DNA of 64,000 nt from the NCBI RefSeq assembly GCF_040645195.1, contig NZ_JBEYXW010000002.1, forward strand, positions 1 through 64,000. The letters are read 5' to 3'. Shown here piece after piece: positions 40,799 through 50,123 of this stretch (positions are counted from its first letter, which is position 1; every line of letters begins with the position of its first letter). The position numbers were made by a program, and so were the translations under genes. The notes under the pieces were generated by a model. The model worked only from the letters and a program-made list of their open reading frames with translations, was not told where the DNA came from and searched no databases. Source of the DNA: Prauserella_A sp040645195. GTDB lineage: Bacteria > Actinomycetota > Actinomycetes > Mycobacteriales > Pseudonocardiaceae.

Positions 40799-43665
40799 CC
40801 GGCGAGCTGGAACAGCGGCTCCGGCGCGAGGTCGCCGGGGACGTGCGCTTCGACGACTACACCCGGCACCTGTTCTCCCGCGATGCCAGCATGTACTCGA
40901 TCATGCCGCTGGGCGTGGTGTTTCCCCGCGACGCCGACGATGTGGCCGCTGCCGTGGCGGCCGCGCGTGAGCACGAGGTGCCCATCGTGCCGCGCGGCGC
41001 AGGCACCAGCCTCGCCGGGCAGACCGTCGGCGCCGGGCTCGTCCTCGACATGTCCCGTCACCTCAACAACATCGTGGAGCTGGATCCCGAGGCGCGGACC
41101 GCGCGCGTTCAGGTGGGTGTGGTGCAGGACCAGCTGAACCAGGCTGCTGCCCCGCACGGGCTGATGTTCGGCCCGGACACGTCCACGAGCAACCGCGCGA
41201 CCCTGGGCGGCATGATCGGCAACAACTCCGCCGGCAGCGGTTCGGTGCGCTACGGCATGACGATCGACCACGTTCGCGAGCTCGACGTGGTGCTCTCGGA
41301 TGCCTCCACGGCTCATTTCGCACCGGTCAGCTCCGCTCGGCTGCCGCACGTTGCGGCGGCGGCCACACTCGAAGGCGCGCTGTACCGGGAGCTTCCTGCG
41401 TTGGTGAAGGACAACCGGGATGCGATCGAGCGTGGCTTCCCTGAGTTCTGGCGCCGCGCGACCGGCTACCGGCTCGACCGGCTCGCCGGCGCGGCGCCGT
41501 TCGATCTGGCGAAGTTCGTCGTGGGTGCCGAGGGCACGCTCGTGGTGGCGACCAGCGCACTCGTGGACCTCGTGCCGAAACCGCGGCACACGGTGATCGC
41601 GGTAGGGCACTTCACCGCCACACAGGCCGCCATCGCGGCGACCGAGGACGCCCTCTCCTGTGACCCCGCCGCCGTGGAGCTGATGGATCGCACCATTGTG
41701 GACCTATCGCGGAAGAAGATCGAGTACGCCTCGCTCAGCACCATCCTCGAAGGCGATCCCGATGCGCTGCTGTTCGTCAGCTTCACCGGTGACGACGAGC
41801 GCGAACTCATCGCCAGGCTGCGGAGCCTTACTGCGTTGTGGCGCAAGCACAACCACGGTTACCGCACGTTGGAAGCCGTGACAGCCCAGCAGCAGGCAGC
41901 GCTGCTGAAGGTCCGCAAGTCCAGCCTCGGCCTGCTGATGGCCGCCAGTGTGGGCACGCGCAGACCGCTGGCGTTCGTCGAGGACACCGCGGTCGATCCG
42001 AAGCACCTGGCCGACTACACCGCCCGGTTCAAGGAGATCCTCGACCGGCATGGCCTGCGGGCGGGCTTCTACGGGCACTGTTCGGTCGGCTGCCTGCACG
42101 TCCGCCCGTTCGTCGACCTCACCGAGCCGGGCCAGATCGCGACGATGCGGGCGGTCGCGGAGGAGGTCAAGGATCTCGTCACCGCCTACGGCGGCGTCAA
42201 CTCCAGCGAGCACGGCGACGGCCTCGCCCGCAGCGAGTTCAACCGGGAGATCTTCGGTGACGAGTTGTACGAGGCGATGCGCCAGGTGAAGCGGCTGTTC
42301 GATCCGCGCGGCATCCTCAATCCCGGCAAGATCGTCGACGCGCCGCCGATGACCGAGCACCTGCGCGACCCTGCGCTACCCGCACCGGGGCCGCTGCGCA
42401 CCAAGCTGTCGTTCGAGGTCGTCGGCGGGATGCGGGCGGCCGCCGACCGGTGCATGAACATCGGCCTGTGCCGCAAGAACACGAACGGCGTGATGTGTCC
42501 GTCCTATATGGCCACCCGAGAGGAGGAGGACTCCACGCGCGGACGGGCCAACGCACTCGTCAAGGCACTGTCCGAACCGGACCCTAAGTCCGCGCTCGGC
42601 GATCAGCGGTTGCACGAGGTGCTCGACCTGTGCCTGATGTGCAAGGCGTGCAAGACCGAATGTCCGCTCGGTGTGGACATGGCCACGCTCAAGGCCGAGG
42701 CGCTCGCGCACCACCACGACCTGCATGGCGTGCCGCTACGGTCCCGGGTCTTCGGCGCGATCCGCCTGCTCAACCGGCTCGGCGCGGCGACGGCGCCGTT
42801 GTCGAACCTGCCCGGCAGGCTGCGCCCACTGCGCCGGGCCATGCAGCGCCACCTCGGGATCACCGCGAACCGGCCGCTGCCCCGGTTCGAGCGGCGGCAT
42901 CTCGGCGCCTGGTTCCGCAGGCGGGGCGCCGCGCATTCCGCGCCGCTGGGCGAGATCCTGTTCCTCGCGGATTCCTTCACCACTTACACGGAACCGGCGA
43001 TCGGGCGAGCCGCTGTCGAGCTGCTCGAACGCGCCGGGTATCGCGTGCGTCTGGTGACGCGCGGTTGCTGCGGCCGGTCGAGCCTGTCCAAGGGACTCGT
43101 GGACGACGCGAAACGCAAGGCAGGCCACCTGGTGGAGCTGCTCGCCGGGTCGGACGCGCCGATCGTCGGCTGCGAGCCGTCCTGCGTGCTGACGCTCCGG
43201 GACGAGACGTTGTCCTTACTACCGGGCGACCCTGCAGCGGTGGCGGTCGCGGGCCGCGTCCGCCAGGTCGAGGAGGTGCTGGCGGAGGCCATCGACGACG
43301 GCCGCCTTCCACTGGCTGACGCCAGCTGGCCAGCGGGCAGGCGCATCCTGTTCCACGGCCACTGCCACCAGAAGGCGGAGGTCGGCACCGCGGCCACGGT
43401 CGCGCTGCTGCAGCGCATCCCGGGCGCCGAGGTCGTCGAGCTCGACGCCGGATGTTGTGGCATGGCCGGTTCGTTCGGTTTCGAGGCAGAACACTACGAC
43501 CTCTCGATGACTGTGGGCGCCGACCGGCTGTTCCCCGCGGTGCGGGCGGAACCCCCGGCCACGATCATCGCGGCGACGGGTGTGTCCTGCCGCCAGCAGA
43601 TCGCGCACGGCACCACCCGCCGGGCGCATCACCCCGTCGAGCTGGTCCGTGCCGCCGTGCGCTGA
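40795..43665 (+). CDS. Fused FAD-linked oxidase and Fe-S (GlcD-GlcF-type) 2-hydroxyacid dehydrogenase
   Basis: The 956-residue chain joins a GlcD-type FAD domain to a GlcF-type iron-sulfur part. The FAD domain (about 1-530) has PIVPRGAGTSLAGQTVG, PDTSTSNRATLGGMIGNNS and GHCSVGCLHVRPF, then GVNSSEHGDGLARSEF. The Fe-S part has cysteine groups CMNIGLCRKNTNGVMCP and CLMCKACKTECPLGVD, then two CCG domains (TRGCCGRSS; DAGCCGMAG). Such enzymes oxidise glycolate, D-lactate or D-2-hydroxyglutarate and pass electrons to the membrane pool. GTG 40795 overlaps the aminotransferase stop. The context favours glycolate or a related hydroxyacid. Confidence 0.9.
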   Translation: MTGELEQRLRREVAGDVRFDDYTRHLFSRDASMYSIMPLGVVFPRDADDVAAAVAAAREHEVPIVPRGAGTSLAGQTVGAGLVLDMSRHLNNIVELDPEARTARVQVGVVQDQLNQAAAPHGLMFGPDTSTSNRATLGGMIGNNSAGSGSVRYGMTIDHVRELDVVLSDASTAHFAPVSSARLPHVAAAATLEGALYRELPALVKDNRDAIERGFPEFWRRATGYRLDRLAGAAPFDLAKFVVGAEGTLVVATSALVDLVPKPRHTVIAVGHFTATQAAIAATEDALSCDPAAVELMDRTIVDLSRKKIEYASLSTILEGDPDALLFVSFTGDDERELIARLRSLTALWRKHNHGYRTLEAVTAQQQAALLKVRKSSLGLLMAASVGTRRPLAFVEDTAVDPKHLADYTARFKEILDRHGLRAGFYGHCSVGCLHVRPFVDLTEPGQIATMRAVAEEVKDLVTAYGGVNSSEHGDGLARSEFNREIFGDELYEAMRQVKRLFDPRGILNPGKIVDAPPMTEHLRDPALPAPGPLRTKLSFEVVGGMRAAADRCMNIGLCRKNTNGVMCPSYMATREEEDSTRGRANALVKALSEPDPKSALGDQRLHEVLDLCLMCKACKTECPLGVDMATLKAEALAHHHDLHGVPLRSRVFGAIRLLNRLGAATAPLSNLPGRLRPLRRAMQRHLGITANRPLPRFERRHLGAWFRRRGAAHSAPLGEILFLADSFTTYTEPAIGRAAVELLERAGYRVRLVTRGCCGRSSLSKGLVDDAKRKAGHLVELLAGSDAPIVGCEPSCVLTLRDETLSLLPGDPAAVAVAGRVRQVEEVLAEAIDDGRLPLADASWPAGRRILFHGHCHQKAEVGTAATVALLQRIPGAEVVELDAGCCGMAGSFGFEAEHYDLSMTVGADRLFPAVRAEPPATIIAATGVSCRQQIAHGTTRRAHHPVELVRAAVR

Positions 43666-44624
43666 CTCAGCTGTTGCCGGCCATGATGCGACCGCGATGT
43701 CGTTGCCCAGGATGGACGCCAGGTGGAATCGGGGGGCGTCGGCAGACTGCCGAGGTGGTTGATGATCGCCCGGAGCCCTGGGTGCACATTCGTTCTGGGG
43801 AGGATGAGCGAGAGCGGGTATGCGAACGTCGGATTGACGATCGGGATGCGGCGCAGGTCGTAGCTCGTCGGCCAGATGTACCGGTCGCGCGCGCCGACGA
43901 GGGTCGCCACGTCTGCGGAGCCGGCGAGGGTCTCCTGGAGAACTTCGTTGCCGAAGTTCGGGCCCGTAGCGTCGATGCGGAGGTCGAAGTCGGTGGCGAG
44001 CTGATCGTAGAACTCCGCCCATTCACTGCGAGGTGCGATACCCGGCACCCAGATCCGATGTTTGCGCAGCTGCGGTGGCGTCAGTCCTCGCGCGGAAGCG
44101 AGTGGATGCCGTGGGCCGACGAGAAGTTCCAGCGGCGAGTCGAACGCGTGGATCATGTGCACGTCGGGTGGCAGCGTGGTCTGGTCGGTGACCGTACGGA
44201 ACGAGGCGTCGATATCGCCTGATTCGACGGCGGCGACCGCCACGCGTGGGTCGTTCACCCTGAGGGTCACCACGTCGAGTTCGGTTTCGGGATGCGCGCG
44301 CCAGTAATCGTGCAGAACAACGGCCTGCGCGCTTCGCAGGCCGAGCACGTCGATCCGGAGAGCCCGGGAGCCGGGCTTGACCGCAGTCACAGCGCGCTCG
44401 ACACGTGTGACGATGCTTCGAGCATGCGGGAGAAGCGCCTGACCATCGAGCGTCAGCTCGACTCCTCGGGCGGTGCGGGTGAACAGACGGACTTCCAGCT
44501 CGCGCTCCAGGGCGGCGATCCGTTTGGAGACCGCCTGTTGCGTAACGCCCAGCTCGTCGGCGGCACGTTGCAGCTGCCCGAGCTCGACCGCCCGGACGAA
44601 CGATCGCAATGCCTCCGTATCCAT
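43629..44624 (-). CDS. LysR-family transcriptional regulator
   Basis: The 331-residue protein has the LysR HTH (ELGQLQRAADELGVTQQAVSKRIAALERELEVRLF) and a substrate-binding domain (DVVTLRVNDPRVAVAAVESGDIDASFR). The last 25 or so residues are Ser/Arg/Thr-rich, and the gene runs 37 bp into the 3' end of the convergent dehydrogenase gene, so the original stop may have been lost. It is divergent from an MFS transporter, the usual LysR target arrangement. Confidence 0.88.
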   Translation of the reverse strand: MDTEALRSFVRAVELGQLQRAADELGVTQQAVSKRIAALERELEVRLFTRTARGVELTLDGQALLPHARSIVTRVERAVTAVKPGSRALRIDVLGLRSAQAVVLHDYWRAHPETELDVVTLRVNDPRVAVAAVESGDIDASFRTVTDQTTLPPDVHMIHAFDSPLELLVGPRHPLASARGLTPPQLRKHRIWVPGIAPRSEWAEFYDQLATDFDLRIDATGPNFGNEVLQETLAGSADVATLVGARDRYIWPTSYDLRRIPIVNPTFAYPLSLILPRTNVHPGLRAIINHLGSLPTPPDSTWRPSWATTSRSHHGRQQLSQRTAARTSSTG

Positions 44625-44746
44625 CGCTTCAGCGTATGCGTGCCCAACTGATCGTTGTGGCTCGCCGGGAGCAGGTTGTTTGATCGCGCCGCAGTTCGGT
44701 TGGTGTGATTCGGGCGGTCACCATCCGGTTGTTGTGAAGGGGGCAC

Positions 44747-45958
44747 GTGCGAGTGAGATCGGGGTCCGGTTTCGGCTGGTTGTGGTCGGCCTACGCGGTG
44801 AGTACCTACGGCACGTGGATCGCCTTCGGGGCGTTCCCGTTCATCGCTGTTCAGGTGCTGCACGCGCCGGCATTCGCCGTGTCGCTCCTGGAGGCAGCCG
44901 GCCTTGCCGTCGCCGCAACTGTCGCCGTCTCGCTCGGGCCGTGGGTCGAGCGCCGGGCCAAGCGACCAGTGATGATCGTGATGGACCTGGTCCGGTTCCT
45001 CGCGATGGCGAGCGTTCCGATCGCCTATCTCCTCGACGTGCTGTCCTACGGCCAACTGCTGCTCGTCTCAGTCATTTCCGGAACCGCAGGCATCGCGTTC
45101 ACCGCAGCATCCGGCGCCTACCTGAAACACCTCGTCCCCGGCGACCGCCTCCTTGTCGCGAACGGCAGGTTCGAGGGCACGAACTGGGTGGCGACCGCGG
45201 CGGGCCCGCCGTTCGGCGGAGCGCTCATCGCGTTGTTCGGTCCGGTCATCACCGTCGCGGCAAACGCCCTCAGCTTTCTGCTGTCCGCGCTCGGAGTTCT
45301 CCGTATTCGCGGGGGCGACGTCGCAGCGAGCCGCGACCGGCCGACCGGATCGCGCACCAGCGGCCTTCTCGACGGCTGGCGATTCATCCTGCACGACAGC
45401 GTCCTTCGACGTCTGTTCCTCAACTCTGTGACCGTCAGCGGTCTGATTATGGCCACCACTCCGCTACTGGCCGTTCTTCTGCTCGGCCACTACCACTTCT
45501 CGGCCTGGCAATACGGTCTCGCCTTCGGAATCCCGGCGCTCGGCGGCTTCGTGGGTGCCCGCCTGTCCGCGCGCCTCGCCGCCCGCTACGGCCGCCACCG
45601 CGTCATGATCATCTCCGCCTGGCTACGCTCGATCTTCCCGCTGGGCCTCGCCCTCACCCGACCCGGCATCGCCGGGCTCCTCACGGTGATCGTCGTGGAG
45701 GGCCTGCTGATCACCTGCATGGGCATTTTCAACCCCATCAATGCGACAGAACGCCTCCAGCGCACTCCCGCCAACCACGCCGCGCAGGTCCTCACCGCGT
45801 GGAGCGTCAGCAGCAAACTCGTCCAGGCCACCCTCATCGCGGTCTGGGGCATCCTGGCGACACTGACCAGCCCGCTCACCGCGATCACCGTCTCCGGCGT
45901 CCTCCTGCTCGCCACCCCGCTCCTCCTGCCCACGCCGACGCAGATGCCCGGATCATGA
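44747..45958 (+). CDS. MFS transporter
   Basis: The 403-residue protein has about twelve hydrophobic helices, with GPWVERRAKRPVMIVMDLVR as the MFS cytoplasmic loop and ARYGRHRVMIISAW as its second-half counterpart. It resembles the MFS-3/enterobactin-exporter-like group, so drug or siderophore export is plausible. GTG 44747 has AAGGGGG six bases upstream. It is divergent from LysR (122 bp), which probably controls it. GC is slightly lower here than in surrounding genes. Confidence 0.85.
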   Translation: MRVRSGSGFGWLWSAYAVSTYGTWIAFGAFPFIAVQVLHAPAFAVSLLEAAGLAVAATVAVSLGPWVERRAKRPVMIVMDLVRFLAMASVPIAYLLDVLSYGQLLLVSVISGTAGIAFTAASGAYLKHLVPGDRLLVANGRFEGTNWVATAAGPPFGGALIALFGPVITVAANALSFLLSALGVLRIRGGDVAASRDRPTGSRTSGLLDGWRFILHDSVLRRLFLNSVTVSGLIMATTPLLAVLLLGHYHFSAWQYGLAFGIPALGGFVGARLSARLAARYGRHRVMIISAWLRSIFPLGLALTRPGIAGLLTVIVVEGLLITCMGIFNPINATERLQRTPANHAAQVLTAWSVSSKLVQATLIAVWGILATLTSPLTAITVSGVLLLATPLLLPTPTQMPGS

Positions 45959-45993
45959 CTGCTGCCACAGCACTGCCCGCGTTCGGAGCAAGC

Positions 45994-46632
45994 TCAGTCG
46001 CGGAACCGTTCGGTGTGCAGAACCGCTTCGAGCGGCAGGCGCTCACGCCAGCCATGCCGCTCGAGGTCGGGCACCGTTTCCAGGTGCGTGACCGGGCCGA
46101 GGCACAGCCACGCCACCGGGCGCACGCGGGAGGGGATGCCGAGCAGCTCCTGGAGGAACTCCTCGCGGTAGAAGCTGACCCAGCCGACGCCGAGCCCCTC
46201 GGCCGTGGCGGCGAGCCACAGGTTCTGGATCGCCAGGCACACGGAGTACAGCCCGGCATCGGCGATCGCATGCCTGCCCAGCACGGCGGGGGAGCCGCGG
46301 TCGGGGTCGTAGGTGACGACGATCGCCAGCGTCGACTCGACGATCCCCTCGACCTTGATGCGGGAGAACGTCGTGGCGCGCTCGCCGGTCAGTCCGGCGG
46401 CGAAGGTCTCACGTTCGGACCACACGTGCTCCCGGAACCGGCGGCGGGTGCCGGGATCACGGACGAGCACGAAGTCCCACGGCTGGCTCAACCCGACGCT
46501 CGGCGCCGCGTGCGCGGCCGAGAGGATGCGGCGCAGCACGTCCTCGGCCACCGGCGCGCCGGTGAACTCCGCGCGGACGTCCCGCCGCCGCTCACAGAGC
46601 TCGTAGAACGAGCCGGCGGGTCCGGTCACCAT
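45994..46632 (-). CDS. bluB: 5,6-dimethylbenzimidazole synthase (BluB-type nitroreductase fold)
   Basis: The 212-residue protein fits BluB: FYELCERRRDVRAEFTGAPV, then LRRILSAAHAAPSVGLSQPWDFVLV and ATAEGLGVGWVSFYRE. BluB uses FMNH2 and O2 to cut flavin into the lower ligand of vitamin B12. No other cobalamin gene is near. The start may be ATG 46632 or GTG 46629; the latter would give a GTGA overlap with the upstream RsbW-like gene. A general nitroreductase of the DosR type (Rv3131/Acg) was considered, but the RRDVRxxF and AAHxAPSVG motifs favour BluB. Confidence 0.82.
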   Translation of the reverse strand: MVTGPAGSFYELCERRRDVRAEFTGAPVAEDVLRRILSAAHAAPSVGLSQPWDFVLVRDPGTRRRFREHVWSERETFAAGLTGERATTFSRIKVEGIVESTLAIVVTYDPDRGSPAVLGRHAIADAGLYSVCLAIQNLWLAATAEGLGVGWVSFYREEFLQELLGIPSRVRPVAWLCLGPVTHLETVPDLERHGWRERLPLEAVLHTERFRD

Positions 46633-47138
46633 TCGCGGCGCTTGAGTCCGACGAGCACGCGGTCGACCAGACCGGGGTCGATTACGCCCGGCGGGGTCGG
46701 TGCCGGAGCGGGCTCGGAGATCTGCGTGCGTCGTTCGTCCCGCCGGGGAAGCCGTACGCCTGCGGCCGTCACGCCCTGAGGCAGGGGCACCTCGCACCAG
46801 ACCAGCTTCCCCCGGCCGTCCAGCGGAACGGCGCCGGTTCTGCGGCCCGCGACCGTGGGGGCACCCGCGTGCGAACGTGCGACCTGATCGTCCTCCACCT
46901 CGATCACGAGGCAGTCGCCTGCCACCCGGAGCCGGAGTGTGACGAAGCCGGGCCTGCGCGGGTCGGTGTTGTCGATCACTGCCTTGACGAGCTGACGTGC
47001 CGCGACGGTGACGTCGTCGAGGAGGGCCGGTAAGGACCATTCGGTGAGCGAGAACCGAACGAACAGATCCGTGCAGTTCAGCGCGCTGGGCAAGGCGACC
47101 AGCCGCAGATCGTCCACCTGAGTGGTCTGGGAGTTCAC
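46626..47138 (-). CDS. RsbW-like ATP-binding protein
   Basis: The 170-residue protein has the early part of an anti-sigma/HATPase fold (DLFVRFSLTEWSLPALLDDV; ARQLVKAVIDNTD) and strands FVTLRLRVAGDCLVIEVEDD. The usual glycine-rich ATP lid is replaced by GAPTVAGRRTGAV, so ATP binding is uncertain. Small proteins of this kind accompany conservons and other signalling genes in actinobacteria. GTG 47138 was chosen over an upstream frame that begins in the spacer. It is divergent from the conservon kinase gene and overlaps the bluB start. Confidence 0.65.
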   Translation of the reverse strand: MNSQTTQVDDLRLVALPSALNCTDLFVRFSLTEWSLPALLDDVTVAARQLVKAVIDNTDPRRPGFVTLRLRVAGDCLVIEVEDDQVARSHAGAPTVAGRRTGAVPLDGRGKLVWCEVPLPQGVTAAGVRLPRRDERRTQISEPAPAPTPPGVIDPGLVDRVLVGLKRREW

Positions 47139-47396
47139 TCGAGATCCTTCCACGGTCGCGTCCCACTCTGCTCTGTCTCGAGGGCCGTATCCTGCCAAGC
47201 CTGACCGGGTGCCGTCGATGCAGGGTCCGTGCGCCCTTGGTCACCATTCACGATCGCCGCTGCGGGCGGGTGACTGTTAGCGACGAAACGTCGACCCGTT
47301 GTGGACAAGAGCGGCTGTCTCTGCTTGCATAGCGGGCGTTGGTCAGGGGGTGACCGATCCACCGGGCCCGTACGCGACGAGAAAGTAGTGAACTGC

Positions 47397-48662
47397 ATGG
47401 CGAGGCGGGCGAGAACGCGCAAGCTGCTGGACCGCTCACGGGTGTTGATCGACCGTTCCCGGGTGGTGGCGGCGCAGCTCCTCGATCCTCCGCGTTACAC
47501 GGCGGAGAGACCCGCGATCGAGGCCGCGCCGGTCGAAACCCGGGACAGTGAACCGGAAACGGCACTGGTCGACATCTGCGCCAGCATCGCGCTGCGTGAC
47601 CTGAACATCGTGGACTCACTGCTCTCCGAGCTCGAGGAGATGGAGACCCACGAGGACAACCACGACCGGCTCGCGCAGCTGTACAGGCTGGACCACCTCG
47701 CCACCCGGCTGCGGCGCAACGCGGAGAACCTCCGGGTGCTGGCCGGCCGGGACGCGAGCGACGCGGCGTCGGAGACCTCGCCGCTGGTCGACATGGTGCG
47801 CGCGGCGATGTCGTCGATCGACCAGTACTCCCGGATCACCATCGGCCGGGTCGTGTCACTCGGCGTGGTGGGCTTCGCCGCGGAGGACCTGAGCCGGCTG
47901 CTCGCCGAGCTGCTCGACAACGCCGCGAACCAGTCGCCGCCGAACTCGCCGGTGCGGGTCAGCGCGCACCTCACCGAACAGGGCAGCGTGCTCATCCGGA
48001 TCGAGGACGAGGGCATCGGCCTCCCGCCGGAACGCCTGCGTGAACTGAACGACCGGCTCTCGCACGCGCCCGTGCTCGACGACGATGCGGTGCGGCACAT
48101 GGGACTCGCCGTGGTGCGCAGGCTCGCCGGCCGCCACAGCATGCGCGTGACGCTCGACCGCCGGGTACCTCACGGAACGACCGCGACCGTGCTGCTGCCG
48201 GCCGAGCTGGTGTCCGAGCTGCCCGAGGCGAACTGGTCCGGTACACAGACGGTGATCTTCGCCCAGAACGGCAGGGGCAGGACAGCCCCGGCCGAGCAGG
48301 CCGCGCCCGCGGCTGCCGGCATGTTCTCCACGACGCCGCGCTCGCCGGGCGGCGAGCTGCCCCGGCGTACGACGGCACCCGCCCCCCGGCCGGCGCCGTC
48401 GCCGCGGCCGCGGACGGTGCCCGCTCCCGTCGTGGGTGGTACGACATCGAGCGGGCTGCCCCGCCGTGTGTCCCGCAGCCTCAAGAACCCCTCCGGTGAA
48501 AGCACTCCGGCGCCCCCCACCGCCGAGCCCGCGGAGTCGGTCGAGGCCGGACACGACAAGCTCCTCGCCGACCTCGACGCGTTCACCGACGGCGAGCAGG
48601 CGGCACGGGACGAGCAGCGCCCCAGTGGTGAAGCGGACTCGAGCACTGAAGGAAAGCAGTGA
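47397..48662 (+). CDS. cvnA: Conservon sensor kinase-like protein (CvnA type)
   Basis: The 421-residue protein has a helical region (SLLSELEEMETHEDNHDRLA; QLYRLDHLATRLRRNAENLRVL) and an HATPase domain with the N box ELLDNAANQSPP and G1 box EDEGIGLPP. No membrane helix or HAMP domain is visible before them, unlike Streptomyces CvnA proteins with a large sensor, so this looks like a cytoplasmic short form. The C-terminal third is a Pro/Ala/Arg-rich tail. In conservons this protein works with a roadblock protein, DUF742 and a small GTPase at the membrane. A GTG at 47388 is an alternative start. Confidence 0.85.
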   Translation: MARRARTRKLLDRSRVLIDRSRVVAAQLLDPPRYTAERPAIEAAPVETRDSEPETALVDICASIALRDLNIVDSLLSELEEMETHEDNHDRLAQLYRLDHLATRLRRNAENLRVLAGRDASDAASETSPLVDMVRAAMSSIDQYSRITIGRVVSLGVVGFAAEDLSRLLAELLDNAANQSPPNSPVRVSAHLTEQGSVLIRIEDEGIGLPPERLRELNDRLSHAPVLDDDAVRHMGLAVVRRLAGRHSMRVTLDRRVPHGTTATVLLPAELVSELPEANWSGTQTVIFAQNGRGRTAPAEQAAPAAAGMFSTTPRSPGGELPRRTTAPAPRPAPSPRPRTVPAPVVGGTTSSGLPRRVSRSLKNPSGESTPAPPTAEPAESVEAGHDKLLADLDAFTDGEQAARDEQRPSGEADSSTEGKQ

Positions 48663-49102
48663 CTGCCGACATCGACAGCTCCAACAACCAGAACTTCGCG
48701 TGGCTGATCAACGACTTCGTCCGCAAGGTCCACGGTGTCACGCACGCGCTGATCATGTCGGCCGACGGGTTCCCGCTCACCGCGTCGGACGCGGTGACCA
48801 ACGAGGACGCCGAGCAGCTGGCGGCGATCGCGAGTGGACTCCTCAGCCTCGCGCGCAACAGTGCGACGCTGTTCGACAAGGGCACGTGCGAGCAGATCAT
48901 CATCCGGCTCACGCACGGGTACTTCCTCTTCATGGGGATCGGCTCCGGCGCGGGACTGGCTGTCCTCACCGGACCCGACTGTGACATGAAGGTCGTGGCG
49001 TACGAGATGACGCAGTTCGTGCGCAACGCGGGCCACGCACTGACCCCCGAGATCCGTGCCGACCTCCGACGCGTGCTGACCGCCCGGCGGGCGCAGGCCT
49101 GA
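48659..49102 (+). CDS. cvnB: Roadblock/LC7 domain protein (CvnB type)
   Basis: The 147-residue protein has the roadblock fold with FAWLINDFVRKVHGVTHALIMSADGFPL and a C-terminal helix. In conservons, CvnB dimers regulate the small GTPase as an MglB-like GAP or scaffold. GTG 48659 overlaps the kinase stop (GTGA) and follows GAAGGAAAG. It is the second gene of the conserved four-gene order. Confidence 0.92.
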   Translation: MTADIDSSNNQNFAWLINDFVRKVHGVTHALIMSADGFPLTASDAVTNEDAEQLAAIASGLLSLARNSATLFDKGTCEQIIIRLTHGYFLFMGIGSGAGLAVLTGPDCDMKVVAYEMTQFVRNAGHALTPEIRADLRRVLTARRAQA

Positions 49103-49117
49103 CCACCGCGCGAGGAT

Positions 49118-49501
49118 GTGATCACAGTGTCCACAGAGAACAGGGCGGGCCAGAAGAGGATGCGCAGTAAGCGAATCCGGCCCTACGCGCTCACCGGTGG
49201 CAGAACGAAGTCGCGATACGACCTGCTGGTCGAAACGCTGATCTCGGTGCCGCAGTACGACCCGAGCCTGAGTGACTCGTTGATGCCGGAGTCACGCCAG
49301 CTGTACGAGCGTGCCCGCACCCGGGTGTCGATCGCCGAGCTGTCGGTGCTGCTCAACGTTCCGCTCGGGGTCGTGCGGGTCCTGGTCAGCGACCTGGCAG
49401 CGCAGGGGGCGATCTACATTCACCCCACGGCGCACGCATACCAGCACGATCGGAACGTACTCGAGAGGATCCTCGATGGACTCAAGCGGCTACCGGTCTG
49501 A
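49118..49501 (+). CDS. cvnC: DUF742 protein (CvnC type)
   Basis: This short protein has the DUF742 hallmarks RIRPYALTGGRTK and, near its C-terminus, a winged-helix-like part (VSIAELSVLLNVPLGVVRVLVSDLAAQG). Its role in conservons is as an adaptor in the signalling complex. Two GTG starts (49118 and 49127) differ by three residues; the GAGG at 49111 is closer to ideal spacing for the second. Its end overlaps the GTPase gene by 26 bp. Confidence 0.9.
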   Translation: MITVSTENRAGQKRMRSKRIRPYALTGGRTKSRYDLLVETLISVPQYDPSLSDSLMPESRQLYERARTRVSIAELSVLLNVPLGVVRVLVSDLAAQGAIYIHPTAHAYQHDRNVLERILDGLKRLPV

Positions 49502-50123
49502 CCGAGCGGGCACGCCCTCACCGGGCGACGACGACGCCGGCCTGCTCACGGTTTCCGCGAAGATCGTGATAGCCGGTGGCTTCGGAGTCGGCAAGACGAC
49601 GTTCGTCGGGTCGGTGTCGGAGGTGCCCCCGCTCAACACCGAGGCGTGGATGACCGAGGCCGGCACCGGCGTCGACGACCTGCCACTGGACGGCACCAAG
49701 TCAACGACGACCGTTGCCATGGACTTCGGTCGCATTACGCTGCATTCCGACCTGCTGCTGTACCTGTTCGGCACCCCCGGACAGGCGCGGTTCTGGTTCC
49801 TCTGGGACGACCTCTCCCGTGGTGCGCTCGGTGCCATCGTGCTTGTCGACACCAGGCGGATCGACCAGTCGTTCGCGGCGATCAACTACTTCGAGAACGA
49901 CTCGGACCTGCCGTTCATCGTCGCGGTCAACCGGTTCAACGACGAGTTGCAGCACGATCTGGACGAGGTGCGCGAGGCGTTGGCTCTCGACCCCAGCGTT
50001 CCGCTGATCACCTGCGACGCCCGGAACCCCGCATCCACTGCGGAAGCGTTGCGTGAGCTCGTGACGTACACGTTGTCGCTCGCGGAACTGTCGGAACCGG
50101 GAAGGATACGAGCACATGCGTAA
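49476..50123 (+). CDS. cvnD: Conservon small GTPase (CvnD type)
   Basis: The 215-residue GTPase has the P-loop GGFGVGKTT (34-42), the G3-like FGTPGQARFW where DxxG of classical Ras proteins is altered, and a base-recognition segment VAVNRFND (N-R-x-x-D rather than NKxD). These are typical of MglA/Cvn GTPases. The ATG at 49476 lies within cvnC behind GAGAGGATC. It would switch the complex between GTP and GDP states at the membrane. Confidence 0.92.
   Translation: MDSSGYRSDRAGTPSPGDDDAGLLTVSAKIVIAGGFGVGKTTFVGSVSEVPPLNTEAWMTEAGTGVDDLPLDGTKSTTTVAMDFGRITLHSDLLLYLFGTPGQARFWFLWDDLSRGALGAIVLVDTRRIDQSFAAINYFENDSDLPFIVAVNRFNDELQHDLDEVREALALDPSVPLITCDARNPASTAEALRELVTYTLSLAELSEPGRIRAHA

Noticed and set aside
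45994..47247. BluB gene extended to 417 residues
   Set aside because: The extra N-terminus is Arg/Gly-rich, overlaps the RsbW-like gene in another frame, and BluB proteins are about 210 residues.
46632..47396. Cobalamin riboswitch for bluB
   Set aside because: No B12-box-like conserved core was seen upstream of the RsbW-like/bluB pair.
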